Positions 42,892 through 51,030 are shown, numbered from the stretch's first letter. The stretch: DNA of 64,000 nucleotides from Spirochaetales bacterium (GCA_027021365.1 JALUUM010000027.1:310001-374000); one strand, 5' to 3'. Numbers and translations are program-made. The notes: generated from the letters alone by a model not told the origin.

Positions 42892-44604
42892 ATGAAAATT
42901 CGTTCAAAGATCGTCTGGATAGTCCTCCCGCTTATAATAGCACCTTTTATTTTACTGGGAGTAGCTGCTTCGCTGTCGGCTCGTAACGGTATTACAAAGA
43001 TAGCAACGGAATTCCTGAGGTTCAAAGTCGATGAGCTTTACAACTATGCTGCCAGCCAGTGGAAGGTATTGGAGGAGAACAACCTCACAGGAAAAAAAGA
43101 ATTCATCGATGCCACGAAGGCTGCTGTTTCTTCCTTTGCTGTAACCCTCGTGCGAAGTGATACTGAGTTGATCTTTGCCATTGATAAGAGTGGGAAGGTT
43201 GTGATGTCAACAGGCAAACTCCGCCTTTCAGAAGGGGAAACGGATGATTTGCTAACCATCTATTCGGAGTTGAGCCGGGAATCAGGCAGAGGAGCAAAAG
43301 AAGCCCAGGGCAAAGGCGGGAAGACTGTTCCCAGATGGATTCAGTTTTCAGTTGCTGGTAGTACCAGGGTGGGGGCAGCTCTCTTCTTTCAACCCTTCAA
43401 GTGGGTTTTTCTCGTAACGGAAAAGAGAGAGGCTTTTTACAGCGCTGTCAACCAGATATACCTTCAGAGTGCAGTGATACTGGGGGCTGCAACTCTGATC
43501 TCTCTTATACTACTCATTATCCTCTCCAATTTCATTACCAATCCCATACAATCCGTGGTTCGTGCAATGAGGCAGATAATCGAAAAGAACGATCTGAGTA
43601 GAAGAGTACCGGTATTCTACAGGGACGAGATAGGGGAGCTTGGCCATACCTTCAATATAATGACTGAGGAGCTGGAGAATGCATACAACCAGATAAAATC
43701 TTACGCTTACCGAGCAGTGGTCGCGAGAAAGAGAGAGGAAAGAATACGAAACATCTTTCAGCGATACGTTCCAAAGGATGTAATCGACCAGTTTTTTGCC
43801 AACCCGGAGAGCATGCTTGTCGGAGATAACAGGGAGCTTGCGGTGCTCTTTTCCGACATTAGAAGTTTTACGACAATCTCGGAGAAGCTTCCCCCCAACC
43901 AGATAGTCGAATCACTCAACCATTACTTCGGTATGATGGTAGATATAGTGATGAACCACAGCGGTATCGTGGACAAATTTATTGGTGATGCCCTTATGGC
44001 TTTCTACGGGGCACCTGTAAGACACGATGATGATGCAGAAAGAGCGGTGGAATCCGGCTTCGATATGTTAAATGCATTGAATGAATTCAACAGCTGGCAG
44101 AGGGAAAGGAACAGGCCTACATTCAAGATTGGTATCGGAATCAATTTCGGCGTAGTGACTGTGGGGAATATAGGTTCCGAAAAAAAGATGGATTATACTG
44201 TTATAGGGGACATGGTGAACCTCGCATCTAGGCTTCAGGATCTTACAAAGTACTATGGCGAACCTATTATCATCTCGGAACCGGTCATGAAAGAGGTTAG
44301 GATGAAGTATCCCTGCCGGCTCCTTGACAGGGTGGCAGTAGTCGGAAAGAGTGAAGGGGTACTGATCTATACTCCAAAAAGAGAGCTTACTCAGGAAGAG
44401 GAAAAGGCCTGGAAACTCCACCATACCGGCATGAAACACTACTTCGAAGGCCGATTCAAGGAAGCACTTTTTTTCTTTTCCAAGGTGAGAGATATGATTG
44501 GGGATGACAGCCTTGCAGGCTTGATGATAGAGAGATGCAGGGACTTCATGAAGAACCCGCCTCCCGAAGACTGGAACGGTACGATGGTAATGACCCACAA
44601 GTAA
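42892..44604 (+). CDS. Membrane adenylate cyclase with HAMP domain
   Basis: A 570-residue class III cyclase. TM1 at about 9-27, an extracytoplasmic sensor of about 160 residues without haem motifs, TM2 at about 185-205, HAMP at about 208-262, then a linker with 'RNIFQRYVPKDVIDQFFANP' typical of bacterial cyclases, and the cyclase domain (about 315-480): 'VLFSDIRSFTTISEKLPP', 'DKFIGDALMAFYGAP', 'DYTVIGDMVNLASRLQDL'. All metal and transition-state residues are visible. The C-terminal 80 residues include a TPR-like helix pair ('HHTGMKHYFEGRFKEALFFF'). It is divergent from the coiled-coil gene. The sensor ligand is unknown; cAMP is the probable product. Confidence 0.92.
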   Translation: MKIRSKIVWIVLPLIIAPFILLGVAASLSARNGITKIATEFLRFKVDELYNYAASQWKVLEENNLTGKKEFIDATKAAVSSFAVTLVRSDTELIFAIDKSGKVVMSTGKLRLSEGETDDLLTIYSELSRESGRGAKEAQGKGGKTVPRWIQFSVAGSTRVGAALFFQPFKWVFLVTEKREAFYSAVNQIYLQSAVILGAATLISLILLIILSNFITNPIQSVVRAMRQIIEKNDLSRRVPVFYRDEIGELGHTFNIMTEELENAYNQIKSYAYRAVVARKREERIRNIFQRYVPKDVIDQFFANPESMLVGDNRELAVLFSDIRSFTTISEKLPPNQIVESLNHYFGMMVDIVMNHSGIVDKFIGDALMAFYGAPVRHDDDAERAVESGFDMLNALNEFNSWQRERNRPTFKIGIGINFGVVTVGNIGSEKKMDYTVIGDMVNLASRLQDLTKYYGEPIIISEPVMKEVRMKYPCRLLDRVAVVGKSEGVLIYTPKRELTQEEEKAWKLHHTGMKHYFEGRFKEALFFFSKVRDMIGDDSLAGLMIERCRDFMKNPPPEDWNGTMVMTHK

Positions 44605-44680
44605 TTTTAAGGTTTTAAGGACAATTTCACAGAATCTAAAACATTCAAATACTGCGTGCTCTATATTCTGCCTATCCTTC

Positions 44681-44741
44681 TTGACATTTTCATGAAATAT
44701 TTGTATATAACGTATATACGGATAATGTCCGTTATTTCGGA
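44681..44741 (+). promoter_or_regulatory. IclR-gene promoter with overlapping palindromic operator sites
   Basis: TTGACA (44681-44686), a 17-bp spacer and TATATA (44704-44709) form a good promoter. Directly downstream lie a perfect 10-bp palindrome CGTATATACG (44711-44720), an ACGGA-N5-TCCGT inverted repeat (44718-44732) and a TCCG-N6-CGGA inverted repeat (44728-44741), ending 5 nt before the ATG. Together they are a likely autoregulatory site for the IclR protein. Confidence 0.6.
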
Positions 44742-44746
44742 ATATT

Positions 44747-45505
44747 ATGGATAAACGTTATGTAAAGTCAGTCTACAGGGCCTCAGAGATACTCGATTTC
44801 ATTGCAGAGAGGAAGCATGTAACCCTTGCCGAAGTTTCAAGGGAACTTGGCATACCAAAAAGTACAGCGCACGAGATAATCTATACGTTGACTGCCGTTG
44901 GAATACTGGAAAAAGAGGAAAAAACGGGTGAATATTCACTTGGGATTAAGCTTATCGAACTTGGTAACCATGCACAGCAGAATCTAGAGATAAGAAGGAT
45001 AGCCACACCTATCATGAGGGAACTCAATGAGGAACTGGACGAGACGGTACATCTTACCGTACTGGATGATGACGAAGTGCTATATGTGGAATGTTTCGAA
45101 TCTTCCAAGAGGTTAAGAACCTATTCGGTAATCGGAATAAGAGCGCCACTATACTGTACCGCAGTAGGAAAGGCGATACTAGCAGGAATCGATGAGGGTG
45201 AGGTAGACAGGGTAATAGAGCGACGGGGACTAAAGGCATTTACCAGGAACACGATAACCGACAGGGATAAGCTCATCGAGGAACTGAAAAGAACCAGGAA
45301 ACGGGGATACTCCGTTGACAATGTGGAACACGAGGAGGGAGTTAGATGTGTCGGTGCTCCGATAAGGGATATTTCGGGAAGGGTTGTCGCCTCGATAAGT
45401 GTTTCCGGGCCTACTCAGAGGATAACGGAGGATAAGATACCTGAAATCGGAAGGATAGTAAGGGAAAAGGCAGAGAGGATATCGAGGCTGCTTGGCTATA
45501 GATAG
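44747..45505 (+). CDS. IclR-family transcriptional regulator
   Basis: A 252-residue regulator. The N-terminal winged helix reads 'VTLAEVSRELGIPKSTAHEIIYTL' (core LGIPKSTAHEIIYTL), and the C-terminal GAF-like effector domain has 'DETVHLTVLDDDEVLYVECFES' (core VHLTVLDDDEVLYVE), 'GIRAPLYCTAVGKAILAG' and 'EHEEGVRCVGAPIRDISGRVVA' (core GVRCVGAPIRD), all IclR signatures. KdgR, the pectin/uronate regulator, is in this family, and the downstream TRAP, lyase and KdgF-like genes agree with a sugar-acid inducer. It lies 76 nt upstream of dctP and may share its transcript. Effector not provable from sequence. Confidence 0.93.
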   Translation: MDKRYVKSVYRASEILDFIAERKHVTLAEVSRELGIPKSTAHEIIYTLTAVGILEKEEKTGEYSLGIKLIELGNHAQQNLEIRRIATPIMRELNEELDETVHLTVLDDDEVLYVECFESSKRLRTYSVIGIRAPLYCTAVGKAILAGIDEGEVDRVIERRGLKAFTRNTITDRDKLIEELKRTRKRGYSVDNVEHEEGVRCVGAPIRDISGRVVASISVSGPTQRITEDKIPEIGRIVREKAERISRLLGYR

Positions 45506-45515
45506 ACCGGTGACT

Positions 45516-45549
45516 CGTGTAAACGTGTAAACAGAGCCTTGTTAAGGCT
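45516..45549. repeat. tandem octamer and small hairpin before dctP
   Basis: CGTGTAAA occurs twice in direct tandem (45516-45523, 45524-45531). Immediately after, AGCCTT (45535-45540) and AAGGCT (45544-45549) form a 6-bp hairpin with a 3-nt loop. The repeats could be a regulator site for dctP; the hairpin could partly terminate iclR transcription. Confidence 0.4.
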
Positions 45550-45581
45550 TTGATAATAAAATTTTTATCAAGGAGGTTTCT

Positions 45582-46604
45582 ATGAAAAAAATCCTAATGA
45601 TTCTGCTTGCTCTCTCGCTGGTGATGTCACTGGCATTTGCCACCGGCGAGCAGGAAAAGAAGGGAGCAGCTCCTGCGAAAAAAATCAAGATCGTATGGAG
45701 TTCGGTATCGGTACCCAATGATGCGCATACCAAGGCGATGTACGTCTTTAAGGATGAACTTGAGAAATTGACCAATGGCCAGGTAGAGGTTGAAGTGTAT
45801 CCTTCAGGCCAGCTCTTCACTCAGGAAGCTGCTCAGGCAGCCATAAGAAAAGGAACACTGGACATGGTTTACACCGGCCCCAACTGGTTAGCCGAGTACG
45901 TACCGTACATGTCGATGTTTGCCGCAGCCTACATGTTCAAAGACTACAACCACATGACCAAGACTTTCAACGGACCGATTGGAAAAGAGATATTCGAGGA
46001 TATTGCAAAGAAGGTTGGTGTAAGACCACTCGGTGCCTTCTATCTCGGTACGAGAGAGTTGAACTTGAGGGACATAGGAAGGGTTGTAAAGACCCCACAG
46101 GATATGAAGGGTGTAAAGCTAAGAATGCCCAATACTCCGACATGGCTCTTCATGGGTAAGGCTCTTGGTGCCAATCCTACTCCGCTCAGCTTTACCGAGG
46201 TCTATATGGCTTTGAAAACAGGTACGATAGATGGTCAGGACAATCCTCTTCCTACCGACAAGAATGCAAAATTCTACGAGGTAACCAAGTATATTATTCT
46301 TACGGACCACTATATCAACCCGATCTTCCCCACGATGAACGAGAAGAAGTGGCAGTCACTGGGATCCGATATCCAGGACAAGGTGTACCAGGCAATAGAA
46401 AAAGCACGCCAGTTCTGTGACAATGCCAATCTCAAGGCGGAGGCAGAACTACTCGATTTCTTCAAGAGCAAGGGTATGGTTATTGTTAAACCTGACAAGG
46501 ATGCTTTCATGAAGTATGCACAGAAGATGTACCTTGAAAACAAGGACATAAGCGGAAACTGGGATATGGAGCTCTTTAAGAAGGTTCAGGCACTGGCCAA
46601 GTAA
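45582..46604 (+). CDS. TRAP transporter solute-binding protein (DctP family)
   Basis: A 340-residue periplasmic binding protein of the DctP/SiaP family. The signal peptide ends 'LAFATGEQEKKG' with no lipobox Cys, matching the spirochaete-type pattern of the BMP protein at 22455. 'SVSVPNDAHTKAMYVFKDELEKLTNGQVEVEVYPSGQLFT' (core TNGQVEVEVYPSGQL) and the Arg-containing 'MKGVKLRMPNTPTWLFMGKALGANPTPLSFTEVYMALKTGTIDGQDNP' (cores KGVKLRMPN, TPLSFTEVY, IDGQDNP) are decisive; the Arg in 'LRMP' clamps the carboxylate of the ligand. An AGGAGG site precedes the ATG. The ligand is a carboxylic acid, likely a sugar acid from context. Confidence 0.95.
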   Translation: MKKILMILLALSLVMSLAFATGEQEKKGAAPAKKIKIVWSSVSVPNDAHTKAMYVFKDELEKLTNGQVEVEVYPSGQLFTQEAAQAAIRKGTLDMVYTGPNWLAEYVPYMSMFAAAYMFKDYNHMTKTFNGPIGKEIFEDIAKKVGVRPLGAFYLGTRELNLRDIGRVVKTPQDMKGVKLRMPNTPTWLFMGKALGANPTPLSFTEVYMALKTGTIDGQDNPLPTDKNAKFYEVTKYIILTDHYINPIFPTMNEKKWQSLGSDIQDKVYQAIEKARQFCDNANLKAEAELLDFFKSKGMVIVKPDKDAFMKYAQKMYLENKDISGNWDMELFKKVQALAK

Positions 46605-46615
46605 TCCGGAACAAA

Positions 46616-46654
46616 AAAGCCTCACTTCATGCTGTTTGACAGAAGTGAGGCTTT
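46616..46654 (+). terminator. strong stem-loop between dctP and dctQ (attenuator)
   Basis: AAAGCCTCACTTC (46616-46628) and GAAGTGAGGCTTT (46642-46654) form a perfect 13-bp stem with a 13-nt loop, followed by AAAATTTTA. Such an element after a binding-protein gene allows partial readthrough, so that binding protein exceeds permease. Confidence 0.75.
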
Positions 46655-46714
46655 AAAATTTTATCTTGATATTGATCCTTATATAGTGTATTTACGGGAA
46701 GACGAGTATTTGCT

Positions 46715-47251
46715 ATGAGTGACAATGAAAGAATGATATATGATTACAGGGGAAAGAGTATCCCCCACAAGATTCTTCTTATACTTCTCGATACTTTCGA
46801 AATATTCATTCCGGTTATCGCCTTTTCGGTGATGTTCATCGTTTTCGTTATCCAGATTTTTTTCAGATACTTTCTGGACAATCCTCTAACATGGCCCTAT
46901 GAGCTTTCCGTTTTTGGTTTCATATGGACGGCAATTCTGGGGGGGTGTTTTGCAAGGCGGATGGGTGTTCATGTGGTTTTTGGGCTCGTCTATGACAGCT
47001 TGAATGACTTCTGGAAACTTATATTCAGGTTACTGGCCAATGGCATCGTCTTTGCAGGATTTGTGATCAGCTTCTATCCAACCTACCAGTACGTTAAATT
47101 CATGTCTTTTCAGAAATCCACCGTTTTGAGGATACCCTTTGACATTGCATTTTCGCCATACATTGTCTTCATGGTGCTCATACTGGGACATACCGGTTAC
47201 GATCTGGTAATGGACGTGAAAAAACTGATAAAGGGGGAATACAGCAGTTGA
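46715..47251 (+). CDS. TRAP transporter small permease (DctQ family)
   Basis: A 178-residue inner-membrane protein with four hydrophobic segments in the DctQ pattern ('NPLTWPYELSVFGFIWTAILGGCFARR' with core WPYELSVFGFIWTAILG, then 'GVHVVFGLVYD'). It is needed with DctM for import driven by the sodium or proton gradient. Its stop overlaps the dctM start (TTGA). It is separated from dctP by the stem-loop at 46616-46654. Confidence 0.92.
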   Translation: MSDNERMIYDYRGKSIPHKILLILLDTFEIFIPVIAFSVMFIVFVIQIFFRYFLDNPLTWPYELSVFGFIWTAILGGCFARRMGVHVVFGLVYDSLNDFWKLIFRLLANGIVFAGFVISFYPTYQYVKFMSFQKSTVLRIPFDIAFSPYIVFMVLILGHTGYDLVMDVKKLIKGEYSS

Positions 47252-48534
47252 ACTTTCCACTTCTCATTTTCATCCTGTTTTTCATTCTCATATTTCTCCT
47301 TAGAATTCCCATTGCCCTCGGAATGATAGTAACCTCGGTATTTTACATGCTGGTAAAGGGACTAGACATAGGCCTTGTTGCAAATCAGGTTCTTACAAAT
47401 CTGTTTTCTAAATACATATTAATAGCGGTTCCCCTTTTCGTATTCACGGCGAAGATAATGAACACGGGCAAAGTGACAGAGATGGTCTTCAAATTTGCGA
47501 ATTCCATGGTAGGCGGGCTTAAGGGGGGAATGGGGCATGTGAATGTTGTTGCATCTATCATTTTTTCAGGGATGACAGGTTCTGCCGTTGCGGATGCCTC
47601 CGGACTCGGAATAATGGAGATAGAGGCGATGAGGGAGCATGGTTATGATGATGGTTTCAGTTGTGCCATAACTGCCGCTTCCGCAACGATCGGGCCCATT
47701 TTCCCTCCCAGCATACCGATGGTTTTCTATGCAATGCTATCCGGCGCCTCCATCGGGAACCTCTTCCTCGGCGGAATGGTCCCGGGAATTCTCATTGGAA
47801 TTGCCCTGATGTTCTACATTGCCTTCATAGCGAACAAGAGAAACTACCCAAGGGGGGAGAAAAGGGGATTCAGGGAGTTTCTCTACTCCACCATAAAGGC
47901 ATTTCCCGCTCTACTCACCCCTGTTATCCTCCTTGGTGGGATATACACCGGCGTGGTGACTCCTACAGAGGCAGGGGCACTGGCAGCATTCTATGCCATA
48001 ATCATATCCATGTTAGTCTACAGGGCAATGGGTATCAAGGAACTTGTCAGGGTAATAGTGGAAACAGTTCTTACTACCGGAACCCTCTCTCTTATCGTAG
48101 GTGCAGCATTTACCTTTTCCTATATAGTAGCACTCGAGCACATTCCCCAAATGATAGCGGGATTCCTCCTCAACATCACGACAAACAAGTATATCCTGCT
48201 TCTACTTATAAATATTCTCTTTATAATACTCGGAATGTTCATAGATACATCCACCATAACAGTGGTTTTTATTCCGATGGTGTTACCTCTGGTACAGACC
48301 CTTGGTATCGACCTCGTTCATTTTGGCGTAGTGATCGTGCTAAATATGATGATAGGGCTCTCAACACCTCCCATGGGAATGCTGCTCTTCATAGTATCCG
48401 GTATTTCTGGTACCTCCTTAAAAATAATCATAAAGGAGGTTTTTCCCATGATAATCGTACTTCTTGTGGTGCTGTTTCTAATTACCTATGTGCCGGAAAT
48501 CGTGCTATTCATACCACACAACTTTGGCATGTAG
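47248..48534 (+). CDS. TRAP transporter large permease (DctM family)
   Basis: A 428-residue permease with about 12 hydrophobic segments. Typical are 'PLFVFTAKIMNTGKVTEMVF', 'FSGMTGSAVADASGLGIMEIEAM' (core SGMTGSAVADASGLG), 'SATIGPIFPPSIPMVFYA' (core ATIGPIFPPSIPMV), and 'TPTEAGALAAFYA'. The start is a TTG overlapping the dctQ stop, with AAGGGGG 10 nt upstream. It forms the ion-coupled channel of the TRAP importer together with DctQ. Confidence 0.95.
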   Translation: MNFPLLIFILFFILIFLLRIPIALGMIVTSVFYMLVKGLDIGLVANQVLTNLFSKYILIAVPLFVFTAKIMNTGKVTEMVFKFANSMVGGLKGGMGHVNVVASIIFSGMTGSAVADASGLGIMEIEAMREHGYDDGFSCAITAASATIGPIFPPSIPMVFYAMLSGASIGNLFLGGMVPGILIGIALMFYIAFIANKRNYPRGEKRGFREFLYSTIKAFPALLTPVILLGGIYTGVVTPTEAGALAAFYAIIISMLVYRAMGIKELVRVIVETVLTTGTLSLIVGAAFTFSYIVALEHIPQMIAGFLLNITTNKYILLLLINILFIILGMFIDTSTITVVFIPMVLPLVQTLGIDLVHFGVVIVLNMMIGLSTPPMGMLLFIVSGISGTSLKIIIKEVFPMIIVLLVVLFLITYVPEIVLFIPHNFGM

Positions 48535-48558
48535 GAAAATACTTACCTGGAGGTTAAT

Positions 48559-49455
48559 ATGAATAAAAGAGAACTCAGGGGTATAATTCCTGCTATAATT
48601 ACCCCTCTGGATAAAGATAGAAAGATTGACAAGAAACTGTTTGAAAAGCAGATGAGTTATCTCTCCGATGCCGGAGTGGATGGTTTTTTCATAAGCGGGA
48701 CCACAGGGGAAGGGCCATACTTATCAAGGGAGGAGAGAATCGATATTTTCGAGATTGCAAGGAGTGCCAAGAAGGACGATCAGTTCCTCTGTGCGGCATG
48801 TATCATGCCATCGACAGAACAGACACTGGAGGAGATTGGATACTTCGAAAAGCTTGAACCTGATTTTATCGTTGCCGTAACGCCATTCTATTACTCAGTT
48901 TCCCAGGAGGTGCTGATAGAGCATTTCAAGCGAATCGCATCTGTCTCTCCCGTACCCCTGATAGTGTATAATATTCCTCAGTGCACTCATAACAAGATAG
49001 AGTATTCAACGGTGATAGAACTCTCAAAAACAGAAAATATTGCCGGTATCAAGGATAGTTCCGGAGATTTCGTTACCTTTTCAAGGTGGTGTTACAGTGA
49101 CATGGGTAATGATTTTTCAGTGGTGCAGGGAGAGGATTACCTGGATGGCCCTTCACTTCTCATTGGTTCCCGCGGAATTGTTACCGGATTGGGTAATGTC
49201 TGGATTGAACCCTACGTTGAGATGTACAGGGCTGTTTTAGAGAATGATACGGAGAGGGTTAATGAACTTCAAAAGGCTATAGACAGGCTATATAAGGTAA
49301 TCGAGGTTTCCGGCGGAAAAGTGATTCCGGCCATAAAAGCAGCATGTTCGCTGCTCGGGCGCTCAAGCATTTTTATGCGAACAAGGGGTGACGAGGTGGA
49401 TAGAGGGAGCCTAAAAAACATGGAGGGAGTGCTTAAGGATCTTGGTATCCTGTAA
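48559..49455 (+). CDS. DHDPS/N-acetylneuraminate-lyase family aldolase or dehydratase
   Basis: A 298-residue class I aldolase-fold enzyme. 'IPAIITPLDKDRKID', 'GTTGEGPYLSREER' (near 48), the Tyr of 'IVYNIPQCT' and the Schiff-base Lys in 'IAGIKDSSGDF' (near 160) are all visible. Members include dihydrodipicolinate synthase, neuraminate lyase, 2-keto-3-deoxygluconate aldolase and 5-keto-4-deoxyglucarate dehydratase. Position after a TRAP transporter and before a KdgF-like cupin favours a sugar-acid lyase or dehydratase over lysine biosynthesis. The gene has a CTGGAGG ribosome site and lies 24 nt after dctM. Confidence 0.85.
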   Translation: MNKRELRGIIPAIITPLDKDRKIDKKLFEKQMSYLSDAGVDGFFISGTTGEGPYLSREERIDIFEIARSAKKDDQFLCAACIMPSTEQTLEEIGYFEKLEPDFIVAVTPFYYSVSQEVLIEHFKRIASVSPVPLIVYNIPQCTHNKIEYSTVIELSKTENIAGIKDSSGDFVTFSRWCYSDMGNDFSVVQGEDYLDGPSLLIGSRGIVTGLGNVWIEPYVEMYRAVLENDTERVNELQKAIDRLYKVIEVSGGKVIPAIKAACSLLGRSSIFMRTRGDEVDRGSLKNMEGVLKDLGIL

Positions 49456-49467
49456 GGGGAACCCCCT

Positions 49468-50703
49468 GTGAAAGATGAAACAAGTGCTGCTTCTGCCTAT
49501 TCCTATCCCATTGTTCAAACCTACCTTCCCGCATTCTTTGTTTTCTTGTCTCTGGCGCTTTTTTCCTCTTTCATACCACTCTATGCAATAAAGCTAGGGG
49601 CAAACAAGGCCCAGGCAAGTCTTTTTACAGGGATAAAAGAATTAAGTCTCTTCTTTTTCGATCTCCCCGCGGGTATGATAATGGATGCTATTGGTGAGAG
49701 AAGGTCTCTCATTCTGGGAAGCCTTGGTTTCGCCCTTCTTTCAATCATGGTAGGTCTTTTCGGGAATCTCCCCGTACTTGGGTTTTCTCTCTTTTTCTTC
49801 GGTGCAGCCCAGGCACTCTGGCTTGTTGCCGTCCTCTCGTACCTTCGTAAGGCTGCTTCTCTGGACAGGAGGGGAAGAACGATTGCCTCTTTAGGGGGAA
49901 TAATGCGTCTGGGGAGATTCCTGGGACCAGTTGCAGGCGGATTGATTGTGCAATTTATAGGGTATTCCTACCTCTTCTTATGCAGTGGCCTGTTTTTCTT
50001 GACAGCGGTCGTTCTTCATATGATCTTCACCGTAAAAATCGGTTCAGAGGAAGGCCAGCCTGATGGAAAAGTGAAGAGAGAAACTACGACAGATCCTTTC
50101 GGGAAAATGGCAATAAGGGATGTCATAAGGAAACAGAGGAAGGTCTTCCTGACAACGGGAGTAGTAATGTTGATACTTGGCGTTGTGAGGAAGGCAAGAC
50201 AGATAGTACTTCCCATATGGGGTGCGACCATAGGGCTTCCGGTTGCAAGTATCGGCCTCTTTTTAGGCATTGCATCGGGTATTGAAATGTTCATGGCCTT
50301 TCCCGGCGGCCTAATAATGGACAAGGCGGGAAGAAAATGGGCACTCGGGCTGTGTATGGTCTTGATTTCCGGCGGACTGATGCTGATACCACTGGTTGGA
50401 ACACCTCCTGCGTTTTTTCTTGTGACCATTCTTATAGGTATAGGTAATGGTTTTGGCAGCGGTATCAATATGACTCTCGGCGCTGATCTTGCAAATGGTT
50501 CGAGTGTTGGTATCTTTCTCGGGATATGGAGGGTTCTGTCCGATATGGGCAGGGTGATCTCACCCCTTATAATTGGCCTGTTTGCTGGAATTGCCTATTT
50601 CACTACCGGGATTTTAGTGGTATCATCCATTGGGTTCGGAGGTTTTTTGTATATGCTCTTCAGGGTGAGAGAAACAAAGAAGGGTATGCCAGAAGGAGGT
50701 TGA
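49468..50703 (+). CDS. Major facilitator superfamily transporter
   Basis: A 411-residue inner-membrane protein with about 12 hydrophobic segments. The loop between helices 2 and 3 has 'DLPAGMIMDAIGERRSLILG' (core AGMIMDAIGERRSL), the classical MFS motif A position, and 'FPGGLIMDKAGRKWALGLCM' (core GGLIMDKAGRKW) is its repeat in the second half. Start is GTG with AAGGGGA upstream. It sits in the sugar-acid locus, 12 nt after the lyase, and could carry a second substrate or export a product; the substrate is not predictable. Confidence 0.88.
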   Translation: MKDETSAASAYSYPIVQTYLPAFFVFLSLALFSSFIPLYAIKLGANKAQASLFTGIKELSLFFFDLPAGMIMDAIGERRSLILGSLGFALLSIMVGLFGNLPVLGFSLFFFGAAQALWLVAVLSYLRKAASLDRRGRTIASLGGIMRLGRFLGPVAGGLIVQFIGYSYLFLCSGLFFLTAVVLHMIFTVKIGSEEGQPDGKVKRETTTDPFGKMAIRDVIRKQRKVFLTTGVVMLILGVVRKARQIVLPIWGATIGLPVASIGLFLGIASGIEMFMAFPGGLIMDKAGRKWALGLCMVLISGGLMLIPLVGTPPAFFLVTILIGIGNGFGSGINMTLGADLANGSSVGIFLGIWRVLSDMGRVISPLIIGLFAGIAYFTTGILVVSSIGFGGFLYMLFRVRETKKGMPEGG

Positions 50704-50706
50704 GCG

Positions 50707-51030
50707 ATGGTAATTAAGAGAGAGAATACAAAGGCTGTTGAGGCGGGTAAAGGTGTGGTTAGGAGGGTTCTTAACAGAGGGGGAAAACTCATGATCGTTG
50801 AGTTTACCTTTGAAAAGGGTGCGGTTGGTGACATACATTCTCATCCTCACGAGCAGATAGGATATGTAGCTTCAGGTTCGGGGATATTCACCATTGATGG
50901 TAAGGATACGGAGGTGGAAAAAGGGGATTCGATGTATATTCCTCCCAATGTTCCCCATGGATTTCGCTCATTCGAGGAAGGAACCGTACTGGTGGATACT
51001 TTCACTCCGCAGAGGGAAGACTTTCTCTGA
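50707..51030 (+). CDS. KdgF-like cupin protein
   Basis: A 107-residue single cupin. 'GDIHSHPHEQIGYVASGSG' carries the metal-binding H-x-H and Glu/Gln of cupin motif 1; 'EKGDSMYIPPNVPHGFRSFE' is motif 2 with its His. The ending 'DTFTPQREDFL' and overall pattern match KdgF, which helps open 4,5-unsaturated uronates from pectin or alginate. It starts 3 nt after the MFS gene. With the IclR, TRAP and aldolase-family neighbours this supports uronate use; other small-molecule cupins remain possible. Confidence 0.75.
   Translation: MVIKRENTKAVEAGKGVVRRVLNRGGKLMIVEFTFEKGAVGDIHSHPHEQIGYVASGSGIFTIDGKDTEVEKGDSMYIPPNVPHGFRSFEEGTVLVDTFTPQREDFL

Noticed and set aside
45516..45531. Tandem CGTGTAAA copies as a CRISPR remnant
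   Set aside because: Only two adjacent 8-bp copies without spacers and no cas gene; read as a possible regulatory repeat.
47661..48557. A 298-residue plus-strand open frame inside dctM
   Set aside because: Composition is rich in Cys, His, Arg and Ser without any domain pattern, and dctM is an unmistakable gene in the other frame; it is a shadow frame.
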